This document shows, in pieces, positions 1 to 11,745 of a DNA stretch of 64,000 nucleotides (position 1 is the stretch's first letter; every line of letters starts with the position of its first letter). Below the pieces are notes generated by a model that saw only the letters and a list, made by a program, of their open reading frames with translations, had not been told where the DNA came from and did not search any database. Position numbers and translations under genes: made by a program. This stretch comes from Rugalucina vietnamica (Eukaryota; Mollusca; Bivalvia; Lucinida; Lucinidae). The stretch covers positions 13,951,726-14,015,725 of the forward strand of contig OZ024876.1 in assembly GCA_964017185.1 (NCBI GenBank), given 5' to 3'.

Positions 1-376
1 AGCAAGTTTTAGTAATGATTAAACTTTCAGAGCATTTTGGTCGACACACTAGGCATTAAACTACTTACGTTTATGATTTTATTTTTCACGAATGGACATA
101 ATAAAAGAAATGCATGTTGTTGTTAGGCAATAATTTGTGTGTGTTTATTAATGGAATCAATTTGTTTCAATTTCCATCCAAGTTTTTGCGACTTTTTGCG
201 CGTGCAAACGCTCGAGGCATTATAGAATAAACAGTTATATTCAGTATACACGTTTCTATAGTATTCATCTAAATTTCTTGTAAATAGCTTGTAAAGTTTT
301 AAAATTATTGTAAAACTCTATCGGAAGCGTTGAAAATGTCGTTAAGTAAATTAAGATATTCAAGTTATATATAATA
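1..376. other. Non-coding AT-rich sequence
   Basis: I see no coding potential, RNA gene or clear repeat structure here. Confidence 0.5.
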
Positions 377-1020
377 TATATATAGGGGGATTAAACCATT
401 AACAGTGCAAGAATAAATCAAACTAAGCGCGCTTTCGGCTTTCGCCTTCTTCAGAGTCAATATGTATTTACAGGTAAAAAGTGGAAAAAAATGAAAGAAA
501 AAAATGAAAATAGGTAAATAAACAAAATAAATCAAAAACAATGCAAAAATACACAAAAATCACATAAAATGTGACAAAGTTGACACCACTGTATGTTCGG
601 CAGTGGGTAAACGACTTAAAATTAATTCATGAACGCCCTTTGAAAGGGCCCAGTATCTGATAAAAATGGCGGCAAAAATTGCGCGTCACTTTACTACATA
701 AAGTCAGTTTGTAGCGGTGTGTTTAAGTTACTCGGTAATTGTGTATTAGCTATGTAAGTTAAACATTGGGGAACCAGGGCTGGAGGCAACCAGATAAAAA
801 TCAAGGTAATAAGCACCAAAGAGAGTCAAACAGAATACTTTCCATGAATGCAAATCATCCCAGAACTGCTCATGGACGGTGTCCATGAATGCAAATCATC
901 CAAGAACTGCTCATGGACGGTGTCCATGAATGCAAATCATCCCAGAACTGCTCAGGGACGGTGCATGAAAAATGGGAAGATATTTTGGATCAGATATGAT
1001 TCATGATAAATCCCCCTATA
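377..1020. mobile_element. Short TIR element with TATAGGGGGATT ends
   Basis: The left end reads TATAGGGGGATTAAA (from about 380) and the right end is its inverse, AAATCCCCCTATA (to about 1019). Both are flanked by TA-rich sequence compatible with a TA target duplication. The 640-bp interior has no coding frame. It contains three copies of a 41-bp direct repeat at about 843-965. Confidence 0.55.
843..965. repeat. 41-bp tandem repeat, three copies
   Basis: The unit starts CCATGAATGCAAATCATCC and ends CTCATGGACGGTGT. Three head-to-tail copies differ by one or two bases each. They lie inside the TATAGGGGG-ended element. Confidence 0.85.
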
Positions 1021-1073
1021 TACTAATTTCAATCATTTTTCGAATCCTTTCTTAGGATCCAGTGCTACCGGGA

Positions 1074-1175
<102 letters not shown>

Positions 1176-1216
1176 TAGAATCAACAATATATATATATGA
1201 ATTAGTTTGGATATAT

Positions 1217-2234
1217 ACGGGGTCTGTCCCAGAAATACGTAGACATTTGTGATTAAACAGTGATGTGTCTGCAGAATTTCATGAAATTTATATGATCTGT
1301 TTGCATACATCTAACAAACATTTCGTACAAATATGGATGAACTCACCCCTTACACAACGGCTTTATATGCATTTATTCCAAGAGGGGTAGGTGTCTACGG
1401 CGCACGTCAAAAACACTGTTTTGAAATTCATCAAGATCAAATTCAACAGTTCCTGTAACTGCGAGTTAAGGTGATATTACGCAATTCTGGCTATCAGTTG
1501 CACGAATAATTATGTAAGATAAGTTTTTGAAAGTTTGAAATAATTTCCACCATCAGTGTTGATTTTATAGAAATTTTCTTAAACCTGCTGCAATTATTTT
1601 ATTGGAAAATAGTGACGTAATGTAAGTTTGGCGGCGCAAAATTAGACCTTCCCCAAGCTTTTCTTTCCAGTTAAGTATATTTATCAAAATTAATTTATAA
1701 AATCAACCTTCTATTGTGTTATTAATAATCCTGTGATGATTCTGTATACATGTTTTCTTTAAATATTCTAATTGCATGTTTCTTGTTGTCATTTTAAACA
1801 AGCGACAGCTTTTTGTTTTATTTCAGTCTAAAATAAAATTAGTGTTCCCTTATATAAAATTGAACTGATCATGCTATTTTTCTACTTATCATTTATAACT
1901 CAAATTATTGACTATAATTTTAACTAAGAAGACTTAATCAATGCTTAGATGACAATATTCATCACCATTACGGCTCTAATAAAGAGACTGCACACAAAAC
2001 ATTTAACCACCCCTCCACAAAAACGTAGCAAAATGATTTTCAACGTGCTCCGTAAACGCCGATACACCATCATATAAATCTCCATAACTTTTGCAATTTG
2101 TAAGCGATTGAACTAATATTTTCACAGATTGCTCAGTACAAATGTAGTTTAAAAGCATGTACATATCTTTAATTTTCAACGAACCGTTCACGAAATATCA
2201 GACATCTTTATGATTTCCCGGGACAGACCTCGTA
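1217..2234. mobile_element. Mariner-like MITE with GGTCTGTCCC ends
   Basis: The left end is ACGGGGTCTGTCCCAGAAAT and the right end reads ATTTCCCGGGACAGACCTCGT. These form an imperfect terminal inverted repeat flanked by TATA on both sides. A TA target and GGTC(T/G)TCCC-type ends are typical of mariner/Tc1 relatives. The interior of about 1 kb has no transposase frame, so it is non-autonomous. Confidence 0.6.
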
Positions 2235-2267
2235 TATATATACCTACCTTCGCCAATTTAGTACATC

Positions 2268-2273
2268 TTTATT
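2268..2273 (-). promoter_or_regulatory. Possible poly(A) signal of the FReD gene
   Basis: AATAAA on the minus strand lies about 210 bp past the FReD stop codon, beyond a (TA)n tract. It is in the right direction and distance, but AATAAA is common by chance in such AT-rich DNA. Confidence 0.25.
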
Positions 2274-2278
2274 TCTCT

Positions 2279-2391
<113 letters not shown>

Positions 2392-2482
2392 AAACTAATT
2401 CATAGTGAAAATGAAACACTACGGTAAAATTAAACTAGACTGCTAGTCCTTGACTGTTACAAGTATTTCTTAACATCGGAGT

Positions 2483-2757
2483 TTAATTCGATTGTTCTCT
2501 GACCATCATCTTGCTCGTTTTCAGCGAGTACGCGTAATCCTTCCACGTATACCAGATAATGCCATCGGCGTAGGATCCGCTAAATGTTCCACCAAGGTAA
2601 CGGCCGTTGAGGTTTGATCTGTGACAGTTATTATGCCACCACGGTCCCTGATGTCTGATAGCACAGTTTTCGCCCGACCTGTTGTCGTTGTCGCTATCTG
2701 GGGTGGAAAACTGCTGGTTGTTGTGGTTTTGACTCGTAGTAGTTGTCAGAGAATCAC
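2483..2757 (-). CDS. Last exon: FReD C-terminus with calcium site and stop
   Basis: This exon encodes the final 90 residues and TAA (2483-2485). It carries [17 protein letters not shown], which contains the Asp-x-Asp-Asn-Asp calcium site, and then [17 protein letters not shown], with the second conserved disulfide pair and ligand-pocket residues. It continues through [20 protein letters not shown], matching the usual Trp-x-x-Trp-Lys-x-x-x-Tyr-Ser-Leu-Lys block, and ends with a short tail. The acceptor is CGTTTTAAG. A Thr/Asn/Gln-rich linker ([12 protein letters not shown]) replaces the usual short stretch before the calcium site. With its partner exons it completes an apparently intact domain. 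Confidence 0.92.
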
Positions 2758-2960
2758 CTTAAAACGAGAAAATCAATTTTAAAATCAACAATTATTGATA
2801 TATATATACAAGCATCACTATCGAGATGCAAAGTCTATACGATGGATAATGTTATTTTTGAATTTTGCCATAGGCAAACTTGTGCATACGTCACATTAGT
2901 ATCATCGATAAAAATTATGGAAAATGTGTTGTATGGCCTATAAACATAGCACCGATATAT

Positions 2961-3207
2961 GAGCCGCGTCGCGAGAAAACCTGTCTTCTGGATTTCCGAC
3001 CAGATCCGACACAAAGCGATCTGTATAGCTGCAGAAGATAGCGAGAAGCTGGAAAATTTTGATTTAAGAAGAAGAGAAATTGTACTATCCGTGTAGCGAA
3101 AACAAATACCCTGATCAGCTGTGCAGTTACTGCAGAGCTGATCTGCGACTTTGTTTTTCGCATAGGCATAACTCCGGGTTTTTTTTTTTTTTTGCATGAC
3201 GCGGCTC
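2961..3207. mobile_element. MITE family A copy
   Basis: The ends are GAGCCGCGTCGCGAGAAAAC and the inverse GCATGACGCGGCTC. The core carries the family hairpin (CTGATCAGCTGTGCAGTTACTG and its inverse). The element is about 247 bp and non-coding. It lies in the last intron of the FReD gene. Confidence 0.8.
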
Positions 3208-3400
3208 AATTATGTTTTAGAAAATTGAATTTCAACTGATTATGCAGTGTCCTGAGGTCTTAATTGAAGCAAAGCACGAAAAATCAATGTCAAAGAGGAA
3301 TTCTGTTGCTCCATTTTTCACAAAGTTGCATTATTGTTTCAATTGAGTAGGCTTTAGCGATTGCCACTGGGTCTCACGAAACACCTGCGAGAACCATTAT

Positions 3401-3668
3401 GAAAGCATGCCCATGCAATATACAGAGATTTATAAAGTTGTAAAAAATGAAAATTTTCGGTAGTAAATGTTTTATATTTTTCTTATTTTTGCTCAAAACA
3501 AAGATTGTGGGTACACGTTAGAACCGCCTCGGCGAGGCGGTTCTAACGAGTACCCACAATCTATGTTTTGGAGCAAAAATAAGAAAAAATAGGTATACCC
3601 CTGCAAACCCCATTTTTTCTATATAAAAGTGGGGTTCAAGGGGGTATACTTTTCATGGACATGTTTTC
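3401..3668. mobile_element. MITE family B copy
   Basis: The ends are GCATGCCCATGCAATATACA and the inverse-like GTATACTTTTCATGGACATG. The centre is a near-perfect hairpin in which TTAGAACCGCC and GGCGGTTCTAA face each other and are flanked by inverted GTGGGTAC. The element is non-coding and lies in the last FReD intron. Confidence 0.8.
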
Positions 3669-3695
3669 GTAATGACATTCCGTCTATCCAATTAC

Positions 3696-3866
3696 CTGCA
3701 GTGGAAGAAGACTGGTACCCACTAACGGACAGCCTGTATTTATCTGGCTCTCCGGCGATCGTGAATGAGCTATACTCGGCGTAGGCTGTATTCCCCTCAA
3801 AATCCTCTCGCTCAACCCTGAGCGCATAATCCCCCTGAGATACGATAGCGTAGAGGTTTTCAAGTC
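3696..3866 (-). CDS. Exon: central FReD segment
   Basis: This exon has 56 codons with 2 bases before and 1 base after, giving phase 1 at both ends. It reads G-LENLYAIVSQGDYALRV, then DFEGNTAYAEYSSFTI and DKYRLSVSGYQSSSTA. This is the conserved middle of the domain (Gly-Leu-Glu/Asp-x-Leu, Leu-Arg-Val, Ala-x-Tyr-x-x-Phe and Tyr-x-Leu-x-Val-x-Gly-Tyr). The acceptor is TTTTTAG and the donor GCAG/GTAATT. Its 5' intron (3867-13938) is about 10 kb of nested transposons; its 3' intron (2758-3695) holds one MITE A and one MITE B. Confidence 0.92.
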
Positions 3867-4309
3867 CTAAAAAGATATGATGATTCCGAAACGGAAATTT
3901 GACAGGACATGCACTATACATAGATAATAATCGTTCGTTTGTTCTAGTTGCACCTCAACCTTGTGTTTCGTATCTTTTCAATTACATGTCATGTTAATTA
4001 ATGAGGTCATGATCAGCATAATTTATACACGTATTACACCTTAAAAGTGTTAACTCTTTCTTTATTCTTTGTGACGAAAACCATTGTCATGATATGTGAT
4101 GTTTTTGGCGGAATGATGTCAAAATCAGCCGGTGACATTTTAACTCATGTTAATGAGATCGGTCACGTATCGCCATGGCATCAAGTGGAAATTTTGACTT
4201 TTGGCTGTTCCAAAACTCCGTTTATTCGGATGTTAATATTCATAACCAAACATGCAAATTAAAGTGTGATTTTTAATTGTTGATAAACGTATTTTTAGAG
4301 TTAAAATTC
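3867..4309. other. Intronic sequence without recognised features
   Basis: This is AT-rich FReD intron sequence. The short open frames lack coding character. Confidence 0.45.
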
Positions 4310-5060
4310 ATGGTGACTTGGTTTACAAATTTAAGAAACTTATAGGGGGGAATGATTTTTCTTTTCAGTTCAGAAAAATCATTACGGGTTACAGACGTAT
4401 AGGATATAACTTAAATATTATGTGACAGTCTGCTTGCTTAGTTTTTAACCCAACTATGGTTGATAACTATGCTGCCTTCTTTAATTGCACGCCGGTGGGT
4501 CGGGCGTCAGACTCTTTGATGGCCCCGACATTAAGCTATTCATTTTAGTTGGTTGGGGCCGGAGCTTCTTGTCTGTTGCTTGTCCCACCGGGGTTCAACT
4601 GGTGTTTTCCTTTTGCTCCGGAGTTAGTAAGTTATTGGGCGCACAGGGATCTCCATCGTCGGGCAGCCGCTTATTCAATCGGTGAGTCCTCGTTTTTGAT
4701 TCATCAGGATGTTTATCATGATTTATTTTTTTTGTCCATGATGATTCATTGACTAGTTAGAGATTCACCGAGGACCGAACAACTCACTAAATGTTGTGAA
4801 CCACTGCAGAAGCTGAGGGTGTGGTTAGGTACCTGTAAAACCGGTTTAAGCCCGCCAGTAATTTTATGTTACTGATCGTTCCAATGCGATACTTCTGTGG
4901 TGGTTCTTTTTGTTTTATGTCTTGGTGTTTAAAAGTTTTGTGCTGTTGGTGCCTTATATATGTTTTCACATTTAAGTTAAGTTTAGGTAACTGAGTGGTC
5001 ACCTTTTGGGAAAATAGCTGCTCATTCGGCTTACGATATGTTTTCATGGTGTAAGTACCT
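4310..5060 (+). repeat. Dispersed repeat C, forward copy
   Basis: This segment recurs inverted at about 8686-9560 and in part at 6929-7177, 11643-11745 and 51751-52075. Translation shows a decayed frame including GYRRIGYNLN, QSACLVFNP and FFNCTPVGRASDS with an internal stop, so it is probably a fragment of a retroelement or other transposon. I do not recognise the family. Its 3' side is interrupted by the GGGCCC element at 5061. Confidence 0.65.
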
Positions 5061-5346
5061 GGGCCCAGAATTACAATGCTTCCTTAACTCTTAAGGTAGA
5101 CCTTAACTTAAGATTTACCTTAAATTCGACAAAAGTGCATTACAATCGATTTTTTTACTTTAAGGTAGACCTTAACTTGAGGAAATACTTAAATATTTAA
5201 GGTTACTCGATAGCTACCTTAAGTTAAGATTTTACTTAGGCAATACAAAAAATGCCCAGTTTATGCATTATTCACGGAGTTTTGACAATATGTTTATGCA
5301 CTTTATGTAACTGGGCAACGATACGTAACATACGTATCACATTTAC

Positions 5347-5349
<3 letters not shown>

Positions 5350-5383
<34 letters not shown>
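5350..5383. repeat. Poly(T) tract inside the family G element
   Basis: About 34 T residues follow GTATCACATTTACGCC. An equivalent tract occurs at 7467-7505 in copy 2, so the homopolymer belongs to the element. Confidence 0.9.
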
Positions 5384-6561
5384 CATGAAGGAAGACGGTA
5401 GTGTCTATGCATGCAAGAGTGAGAGTCTATTTCACTTCCTAATTTTGTTTTATTTTAAATTTATTTTTAAACGAAACACCTCGAACATTAAAGATGTTAC
5501 TTGTACGATGTGGCTAACCACTCAGTCAACAATTTCCAGTGATGTCGAGATATTAGCATGGCTTCCATGGAACTTCACTGGGTAATGTGTTGAGTAAATT
5601 TGCCGTTTGTTTGATTGTTTGACATGTTGCTTTACGTCCCTCTCAACAGATATGTTTATGTTGGTACGTTGTTTCAGTTTTATGGAATTTCTACCTAACA
5701 TTTGAATGTCATGAATGGCGAGAATTGCTTTAAAATATAACCACCCAAATAAATGATTAAAGCTTATATGTATGGACCACTTTTTCTGGGCAGGCCCAGA
5801 TCTACTTACATGTAGCAATTAACCAGTCATCGGATGGTCAGTCAGTCAGTTAAAAGCTAAACATGGAGGTACGAGCAGCCCATGTATTTCTCACGGCCCC
5901 ACTTGAATGTGCGGGGTCCCGTACTGAATGTGTCTGGTTTCAAAACCAATACGGCGGAAGAAGGTTCTTAATCTATGGCCTTTCGCCACAGATTACGGCA
6001 ATCAATGTACTCGGGCTACCCGGGCGCGCGTTCTCAAAATCACAGTTGCAAAATAAGAATCTGAGAGAATACATAACATTGTCTCGCTCCTTACCACCAG
6101 CCTGTCTACATGCCTACGTGGCTAGGAAATATCTATAATAAAGAAAGAAAGAAAAAATATACCGCACATATCGAACTTTATAGCCTTCTCTGGATTTCGT
6201 TGTCGGTTTATGAAGTGTCAATGATGAGGGTTCATAACCCAAAATAGCGCAATATAGCCCTTACTACCTCTCTTTTTGAGTGTCTTCGCTGCTTTCCAAA
6301 GGATCTTACCTTTATATTTTATTTGCAGTCATCATTATTATTATGAATCATGTTTCCTTGGATTATTTCCATCACCACATTTGTCTTCGAGAGGTTATGA
6401 CATTACACCTATGAACATGTAAGTGTGTGTTGCTATGATGTATTTTCACTGCAGGACACAATTACTCAGTTTAAAAGAAGAAAAGAAAACAAAACAAAGC
6501 ATAAGGAATGTAAAATGATAATAAAGTAACAAAAAAGAAAAAAAATGAAAAAAAAAATTGA

Positions 6562-6645
6562 ACACCTGGAGGTTTCGAACTCCGAACCCACGTTGCAAGT
6601 TGCAATTGCCAGGCGTGCGTGTTATCCACTGCACCACGGAGTCTA
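6562..6645 (-). repeat. tRNA-like (SINE-type) segment inside the family G element
   Basis: The minus strand reads CTCCGTGGTGCAGTGGATAA (a box A-like D arm), an anticodon-arm-like region, and GGAGTTCGAAACCTCC (a box B-like T arm). Overall it resembles a tRNA but with mispaired stems. Related copies lie at about 8405-8490 and 9845-9905 in the sister elements. Confidence 0.6.
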
Positions 6646-6928
6646 ACGTGGGTTATATAACAAACCAATGATGATATTCAAAATCTTTTATCTATGTATT
6701 ATGCCGCTTACGCGATATAAAATTATTAAATGTTCGTGTTGCTCCGGTAAGCTTTTCGACTGTTCCCGGAACGGTTCGTTAAGTTTTTACGGAAACTTCT
6801 CCTTAGTAAAGGACGGTCATAAAGTGTATTACAAATGCACTTTTTAAGAAAAATCCTAGCTAAGGTATAAACTTAACTTAAACCGCTAAGGAGGCCTTAA
6901 CTTAAGGAATGATTGTAATTCTGGGCCC

Positions 6929-7177
6929 TGATTGTTAGTTTGGTTTTTTCCCACATCGATTTTGGGAGTGGGTAATTTTTTCTGACTGCGCCTTTTCCTG
7001 ATCTTTGCCTACTTGTACCTTCTTATTGTTTTATGTATTGGTGTTTAAATTTTGTTGTGCTGTTAGCGCCTTATGTATGTTATCATATTTTAGTTAAGTT
7101 TAGGTAACTGAGAGACCACCTATTGGGAAAATAGATGCTCATTCGGCTTACGATATGTTTTCATGGTGTAAGTACCT
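6929..7177 (+). repeat. Dispersed repeat C fragment between two family G elements
   Basis: It continues repeat C across the copy 1 insertion (TGATTGTTAGTTTGG onward to CTACTTGTACCTTC). It then starts a second partial copy (TTGTTTTATGTATTGGTG to GGTGTAAGTACCT). Confidence 0.7.
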
Positions 7178-7462
7178 GGGCCCAGAATTACAATGCTTCC
7201 TTAACTCTTAAGTTCGACCTTAACTTAAGATTTTCCTTAAAATCGACAAAAGTGTATTACAATCGATTTTCTTACTTTAAGGTAGACCTTAACTTGAGGA
7301 AATACTTAAATATTTAAGGTTACTCGATAGCTCGATAGCTACCTTAACTTAAGATTTTACCTAAGCTAGACATATGGTGCTCAGTTTAAGCATTATTTAC
7401 GGAGTTTTGATATGTGTATGCTCATTATGTAGCCTCGCAACGCAACGTAACTTGTGATAGAA

Positions 7463-7466
<4 letters not shown>

Positions 7467-7505
<39 letters not shown>
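7467..7505. repeat. Poly(T) tract
   Basis: About 39 T residues, homologous to the tract in copy 1. Confidence 0.9.
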
Positions 7506-7506
<1 letters not shown>

Positions 7507-8357
7507 AATGATTGAAGACGGTTGCAAGAGTGGAAGTCTTTACCACTTCGTGTTGGTTTAGTAAAACTTTACTTTTCAAACGAAACAGTACAAAGTATCA
7601 AGACTCCTGCGGTACATGCTAGATGTGACTTAACCACTCAGTCAACAATGTTCAGTCGCGTGGGGATATCAGCATTGCTTTCATGGAACTTTACCGGTAA
7701 TACGTTGAGTAAATTTGTCGTTTGTTTGATTATTTCATATTTAACTTTATGCCCCACTCAACAGATATGGTAATGTCGGTAAATACTCAGCAAATAACCA
7801 GTCATCAAGTGGTCGGTTAGTCGGTTATAAGCTTTACCTGGAGGTACGAGCCGACCATCTATTTCAGTTTCACAGCCCCAGTGGGCGGGATCCCGTAATG
7901 AATGTGTCCTGCTTAGGAACCAAAATGGTGAGAGAAGGTTCTTAATATATGGCCTCTCGCCACAAAGTACGACAATCAATGCAATCGCGCTCCCCGGGCG
8001 CGCGTTCTAAAAATCACCGTTGCAAAGTAAAAATCTGAGAAAAACATATACATTTTCTCGCTTCTTTTCACCAGCCTGTGAACATGCAGACGCGAGTGAT
8101 GGTTGGTAAATATTTAATATAGTCCCTACTACTATGATAAAATCATGTTCCCTTAAGATTTTTTCCATCACCGCGTTTGTTTTCGAAATATGTCTATGCC
8201 CTTCTTGGACATGTGTATGAATGCATGTGGCAATGATCAATTTTCACTTCAGAACACAAATACGGCTCGAAGAATTAATAAATATCAAAGAAGAAAACAC
8301 AAGTTAAACAAAAGATACAAAAGATAAAGAATGTAAAATAGTAATAAAGTAAAAAAA

Positions 8358-8389
8358 AATAAAGAAAAAAAAAAAAAAAAAAAAAAAAA
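8358..8389. repeat. Poly(A) tract
   Basis: An A-rich run with one or two interruptions. It lies next to the tRNA-like segment and is compatible with a retroposed SINE-like tail. Confidence 0.8.
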
Positions 8390-8404
8390 GAATGAAAAAT
8401 TGAC

Positions 8405-8490
8405 AACAGTAGGTATCGAACTCAGAACCTACGAAACAGTTGTAATTGCCTGACGGGCGTGTTAACCACTGCACTACGGAGGATAATGCG
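8405..8490 (-). repeat. tRNA-like segment in family G copy 2
   Basis: The minus strand shows TCCGTAGTGCAGTGGTTAAC (box A-like) and GAGTTCGATACC (box B-like). It is homologous to the segment at 6562-6645. Confidence 0.55.
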
Positions 8491-8685
8491 AATTAGTCAG
8501 TAAACCAATGCTCATAATCAAACTATTGTAACTATGTACTATGTTGCTTACGCGATATAATTTTTTTTAATTTCCGTGTTGGTCTGGTAAGGTTTTCGAC
8601 TGTCCCCGGAACGGTCCCGTAAGTTTTTACGGAAACTACACCTTAGTAAAGGACGATCAAAAAGTGTATTACAAATGCACTTTTA

Positions 8686-9560
8686 AGGAGGTACAAGTAG
8701 GCAAAGATCAGGAAAAGGCGCAATCAGAAAAAGATTCCCACTCCAAAAACCGAGGTGGGAAAAAACCAAACTAACAATCAGGTACTTATACCATGAAACA
8801 TATCGTAAGCCGAATGAGCAGCTATTTTCCCAATAGGTGGCCACTCAGTTACCTTAACTTAACTAAAAATATGAAAACATACATAAGGCGCCAACAGCAC
8901 AAAAAATTTTAAACACCAAGACATAAAACAAAAAGAACCACTACAGAAGTATCGACTTGGAACGATCAGTAACACAAAGTTACTGGCGGGCTTAAACCGG
9001 TTTTACAGGTACCTAACCTCACCCTCAGCTTCTGCAGTGGTTCACAACATTTAGTTAGTTCTTCGGTCCTCGTGGTGAATCTCTAACTAGTCAATGAATC
9101 ATCAAGAACAAACAAATAAATCATGATAAACATCCTGATGAATCAAAAACCAGGACTCACAGATTGAGTAAGCTGCCCGACGATGGAGATCCCTGGGCGC
9201 CGAATAACCTACTAACTCCGGAGCAAAAGAAAAACACCAGTTGGACCCCGGTGGGCCAAGCAACAGACAAGAAGCTCCGGCCCCAACCAACTAAAATGAA
9301 TAGCTTTAAGTCGGGGCCATCATAGAGTCTGACGCCCGACCCACCGGCGTGCAATTAAAGAAGGCAGCATAGTTATCAACCATGATTGGGTTAAAAACTA
9401 AGCATGCAGACTGTCGCATAACATTCAAGTTATAACCTATACGTCTGTAACGTGATATGATTTTTCCGAACTGAAGAGAAAAATCATTTATTCCTTTAAG
9501 TTTCTTTAATTTGTAAACCAAGTCACCATAAAATTCAGGTTCCGAAAGGCCCTCACTTAA
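8686..9560 (-). repeat. Dispersed repeat C, inverted copy inserted in family G copy 2
   Basis: It starts GGTACAAGTAGGCAAAGATC and is the reverse complement of the 4310-5060 repeat plus the segment at 6929-7026. The site AACAATCAGGTACTTATACC near 8780 is the intact (unoccupied) form of the family G target. Confidence 0.8.
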
Positions 9561-9660
9561 AAGTGTCTTTAAAAGTGTGAAAATCCTAGCTAAGGTATAA
9601 ACTTAACTTAAACCGCTAAGGAGGCCTTAACTTAAGGAATGATTGTAATTCTGGGCCCAG

Positions 9661-11642
9661 GGCCACTTTTTCATCGTCCTTTACTAGGGTGTAGTTTCCG
9701 TAAAAACTTACGGGACCGTTCCGGGAACAGTCGAAAACCTAACCGGAGCAACACGGAAATTTATAAATTTTATTTCGCGTAAGCGGCATGCTACACAGTT
9801 ACAATATTTTAATTATGAGCATTGGTTTAGTGTCTAACCCACGTTAGACTAAGTGGTGTAGTGGTTAACACGCCCGCCTGCCAATTGCAACTTGAAACTG
9901 GTTTCATTATTTTTCTGTCATTTCTTTTTTGTATTTTTTGTTACTTTATTATCCTTTTACATTCTTTATCTTTTGTTTAACTTTTGTTTTCTTCTTTAAA
10001 ATTTAGTAATAGTATTTTTTCGAGCCGTACATATGTCATGCAGTGAAAATTCATCATTGCCACATGCATTCATATACACACGTCCAAGAAGATCATAGAC
10101 TTATTTTGAAGACAAACGCGGTGATGGTAATAATCCAAAGAAACACGATTTTATCACAATAGTAAGGTTTATACTGACGACTGCAAATGCAATATTAAGG
10201 TTAGGTCCTTTGGGAAGCAGTGAAAACATTTAAACGGGGCAGTATGGGCTTTATTGTGCTATTTCGGATAATGAACAATCGTCAGTGACGATTTATTAAC
10301 CAAAAACGAAAGCCAGACAAGGCTATAAAATTCGATATGTGCGATATTTTTTCTGTCATTCTATTTGTCTTTCCTTCCTTTAAATATCTTCCAACCATCA
10401 CTCACGTGTGAATGTAGACAGGCTGGTGCAAAAAAGCTAGAAAATGTATTTTCTCAGATTTTTATGCAACGGTGATTTTCAGAACGAACGCCCGGGAAGC
10501 GCGATTGCATTGATTGCGGTACTTTGTGGCGAGAGGCCATATATTAAGAACCATTTCCAGCCATTTTGATTTCTAAATCGGGCATATTCATTACGGGATC
10601 CCGCCCATTCGGACCGTAAGAAATAGATGGGCGGCTCGTACCTCCAGGTAAAGCTTATAGCTGACTAACTGACCTCCCGATGACTTGTTAATTGCTGAGT
10701 AGGTCTATGCCTGTCCAGAAAAAAAAGTGGTTGTCAAACCATTCAAACATGTAAAGCTTTAGTTGTTTGCTTGGGTGGTTTAATATAGTTTAAAACACAT
10801 ATCACCTGACATGACATCCAAATGTCAGTGGATAGAAATTCCATAAAACGGTAGCAACATACTGACATTACCATATCCGTTGAGTGGGACGTAAAGTTAT
10901 TTATCAAATAATCAAACAAATGACAATTACTCAACACATTACCGGTAAAGTTCCATGAACGCACTGCTAATATCCCGACATGACTCAAAATTGTTGAATG
11001 AGTGGTCAAGTCACATCGTACATGTACTCAGTAGAAATTCCATAAAACGGTAGCAACGTACCGACATTACCATATCCGTTGAGTGGGACGTAAAGTTATT
11101 TATCAAATAATCAAACAAACGACAACTACTCAACACATTACCGATAAAGTTCCATGAACGCATTGCTAATATCCCGACATGACTCAAAATTGTTGAATGA
11201 GTGGTCAAGTCACATCGTACATGTACCACACGAGTCTTGATTCTTCGAGCTGCTTCGTTTAAAGATAAAGTTAAACTGAAACAACATGAATTGAAAAAGA
11301 CTCTCACTCTTGCATGCGCAGACACAACAGTCTTCATTAAAACAAAACAAACACGGCGAAAAATGTGATATCATGTGTCAACGTTGCGTTGCTATGCTAT
11401 TCTGCATAAACATATAAAAAAACCTCCGTTTATGATGCTTAAAATGAACAATGTTTGTCTAGCCTAAGTAAAATCTTAAGTTAAGGTAGCTATCGAGTAA
11501 CCTTAAATATTTAAGTATTTCCTCAAGTTAAGGTCTACCTTAAAGTAAGAAAATCGATTGTAATACACTTTTGTCGATTTTAAGGAAAATCTTAAGTTAA
11601 GGTCAACCTTAACAGTTAAGGAATGATTGTAATTCTGGGCCC
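9661..11642. mobile_element. Family G element, copy 3, inverted and truncated
   Basis: It has the opposite orientation to copies 1 and 2. Its outer end at 11642 reads GATTGTAATTCTGGGCCC. The other end lacks its own terminal repeat and abuts copy 2 at about 9660. It contains a tRNA-like segment (9845-9905) and a tandem duplication at 10832-11229. Confidence 0.7.
10832..11229. repeat. 199-bp tandem duplication
   Basis: The block from TAGAAATTCCATAAAACGGT to CACATCGTACATGTAC occurs twice head to tail with a 199-bp offset and few differences. Confidence 0.85.
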
Positions 11643-11745
11643 TGATTGTTAATTTAGTTTTTTTTTACCCACCTCGGTTTTTGGAGGCGGAATCTTTTTC
11701 GGATTGCACCTTTTCCTTGTCGTTACCTACTTGTACCTTTTCAGA
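11643..11745 (+). repeat. Repeat C tail fragment
   Basis: It runs from TGATTGTTAATTTAG to CTACTTGTACCTTTTCAG and matches 6929-7026 and the end of 51751-52075. Confidence 0.7.

Larger units (their letters stand above)
5061..6928. mobile_element. GGGCCC-ended TIR element, copy 1 (family G)
   Basis: The left end is GGGCCCAGAATTACAATGCT and the right end reads GATTGTAATTCTGGGCCC. Subterminal stretches of CTTAACTTAAG-type repeats lie at both sides. The 1,868-bp interior has no long coding frame. An unoccupied copy of its target exists at about 51971 (GTACCTGATTG). Here the same site is split as GTACCT/element/TGATTG, which fixes both ends to within a base or two. Confidence 0.85.
7178..9658. mobile_element. 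Family G element, copy 2, split by a repeat C insertion
   Basis: The left end GGGCCCAGAATTACAATGCT is at 7178. The body matches copy 1 as far as about 8685. It then breaks off and resumes at about 9577 with AAATCCTAGCTAAGGTATAA to the right end CTGGGCCC at 9658. The 0.9 kb between is repeat C in reverse orientation. Confidence 0.75.

Noticed and set aside
3490-3560. Perfect hairpins read as bacterial-type terminators
   Set aside because: They are the conserved cores of a MITE family found at least five times in a eukaryotic window.
9102-9521. Minus-strand frames with CTPVGRASDS and related plus-strand frames at 4485-4752
   Set aside because: They are fragments of one dispersed repeat in two orientations, with stops and no complete domain. 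They were annotated as repeat C rather than a gene.
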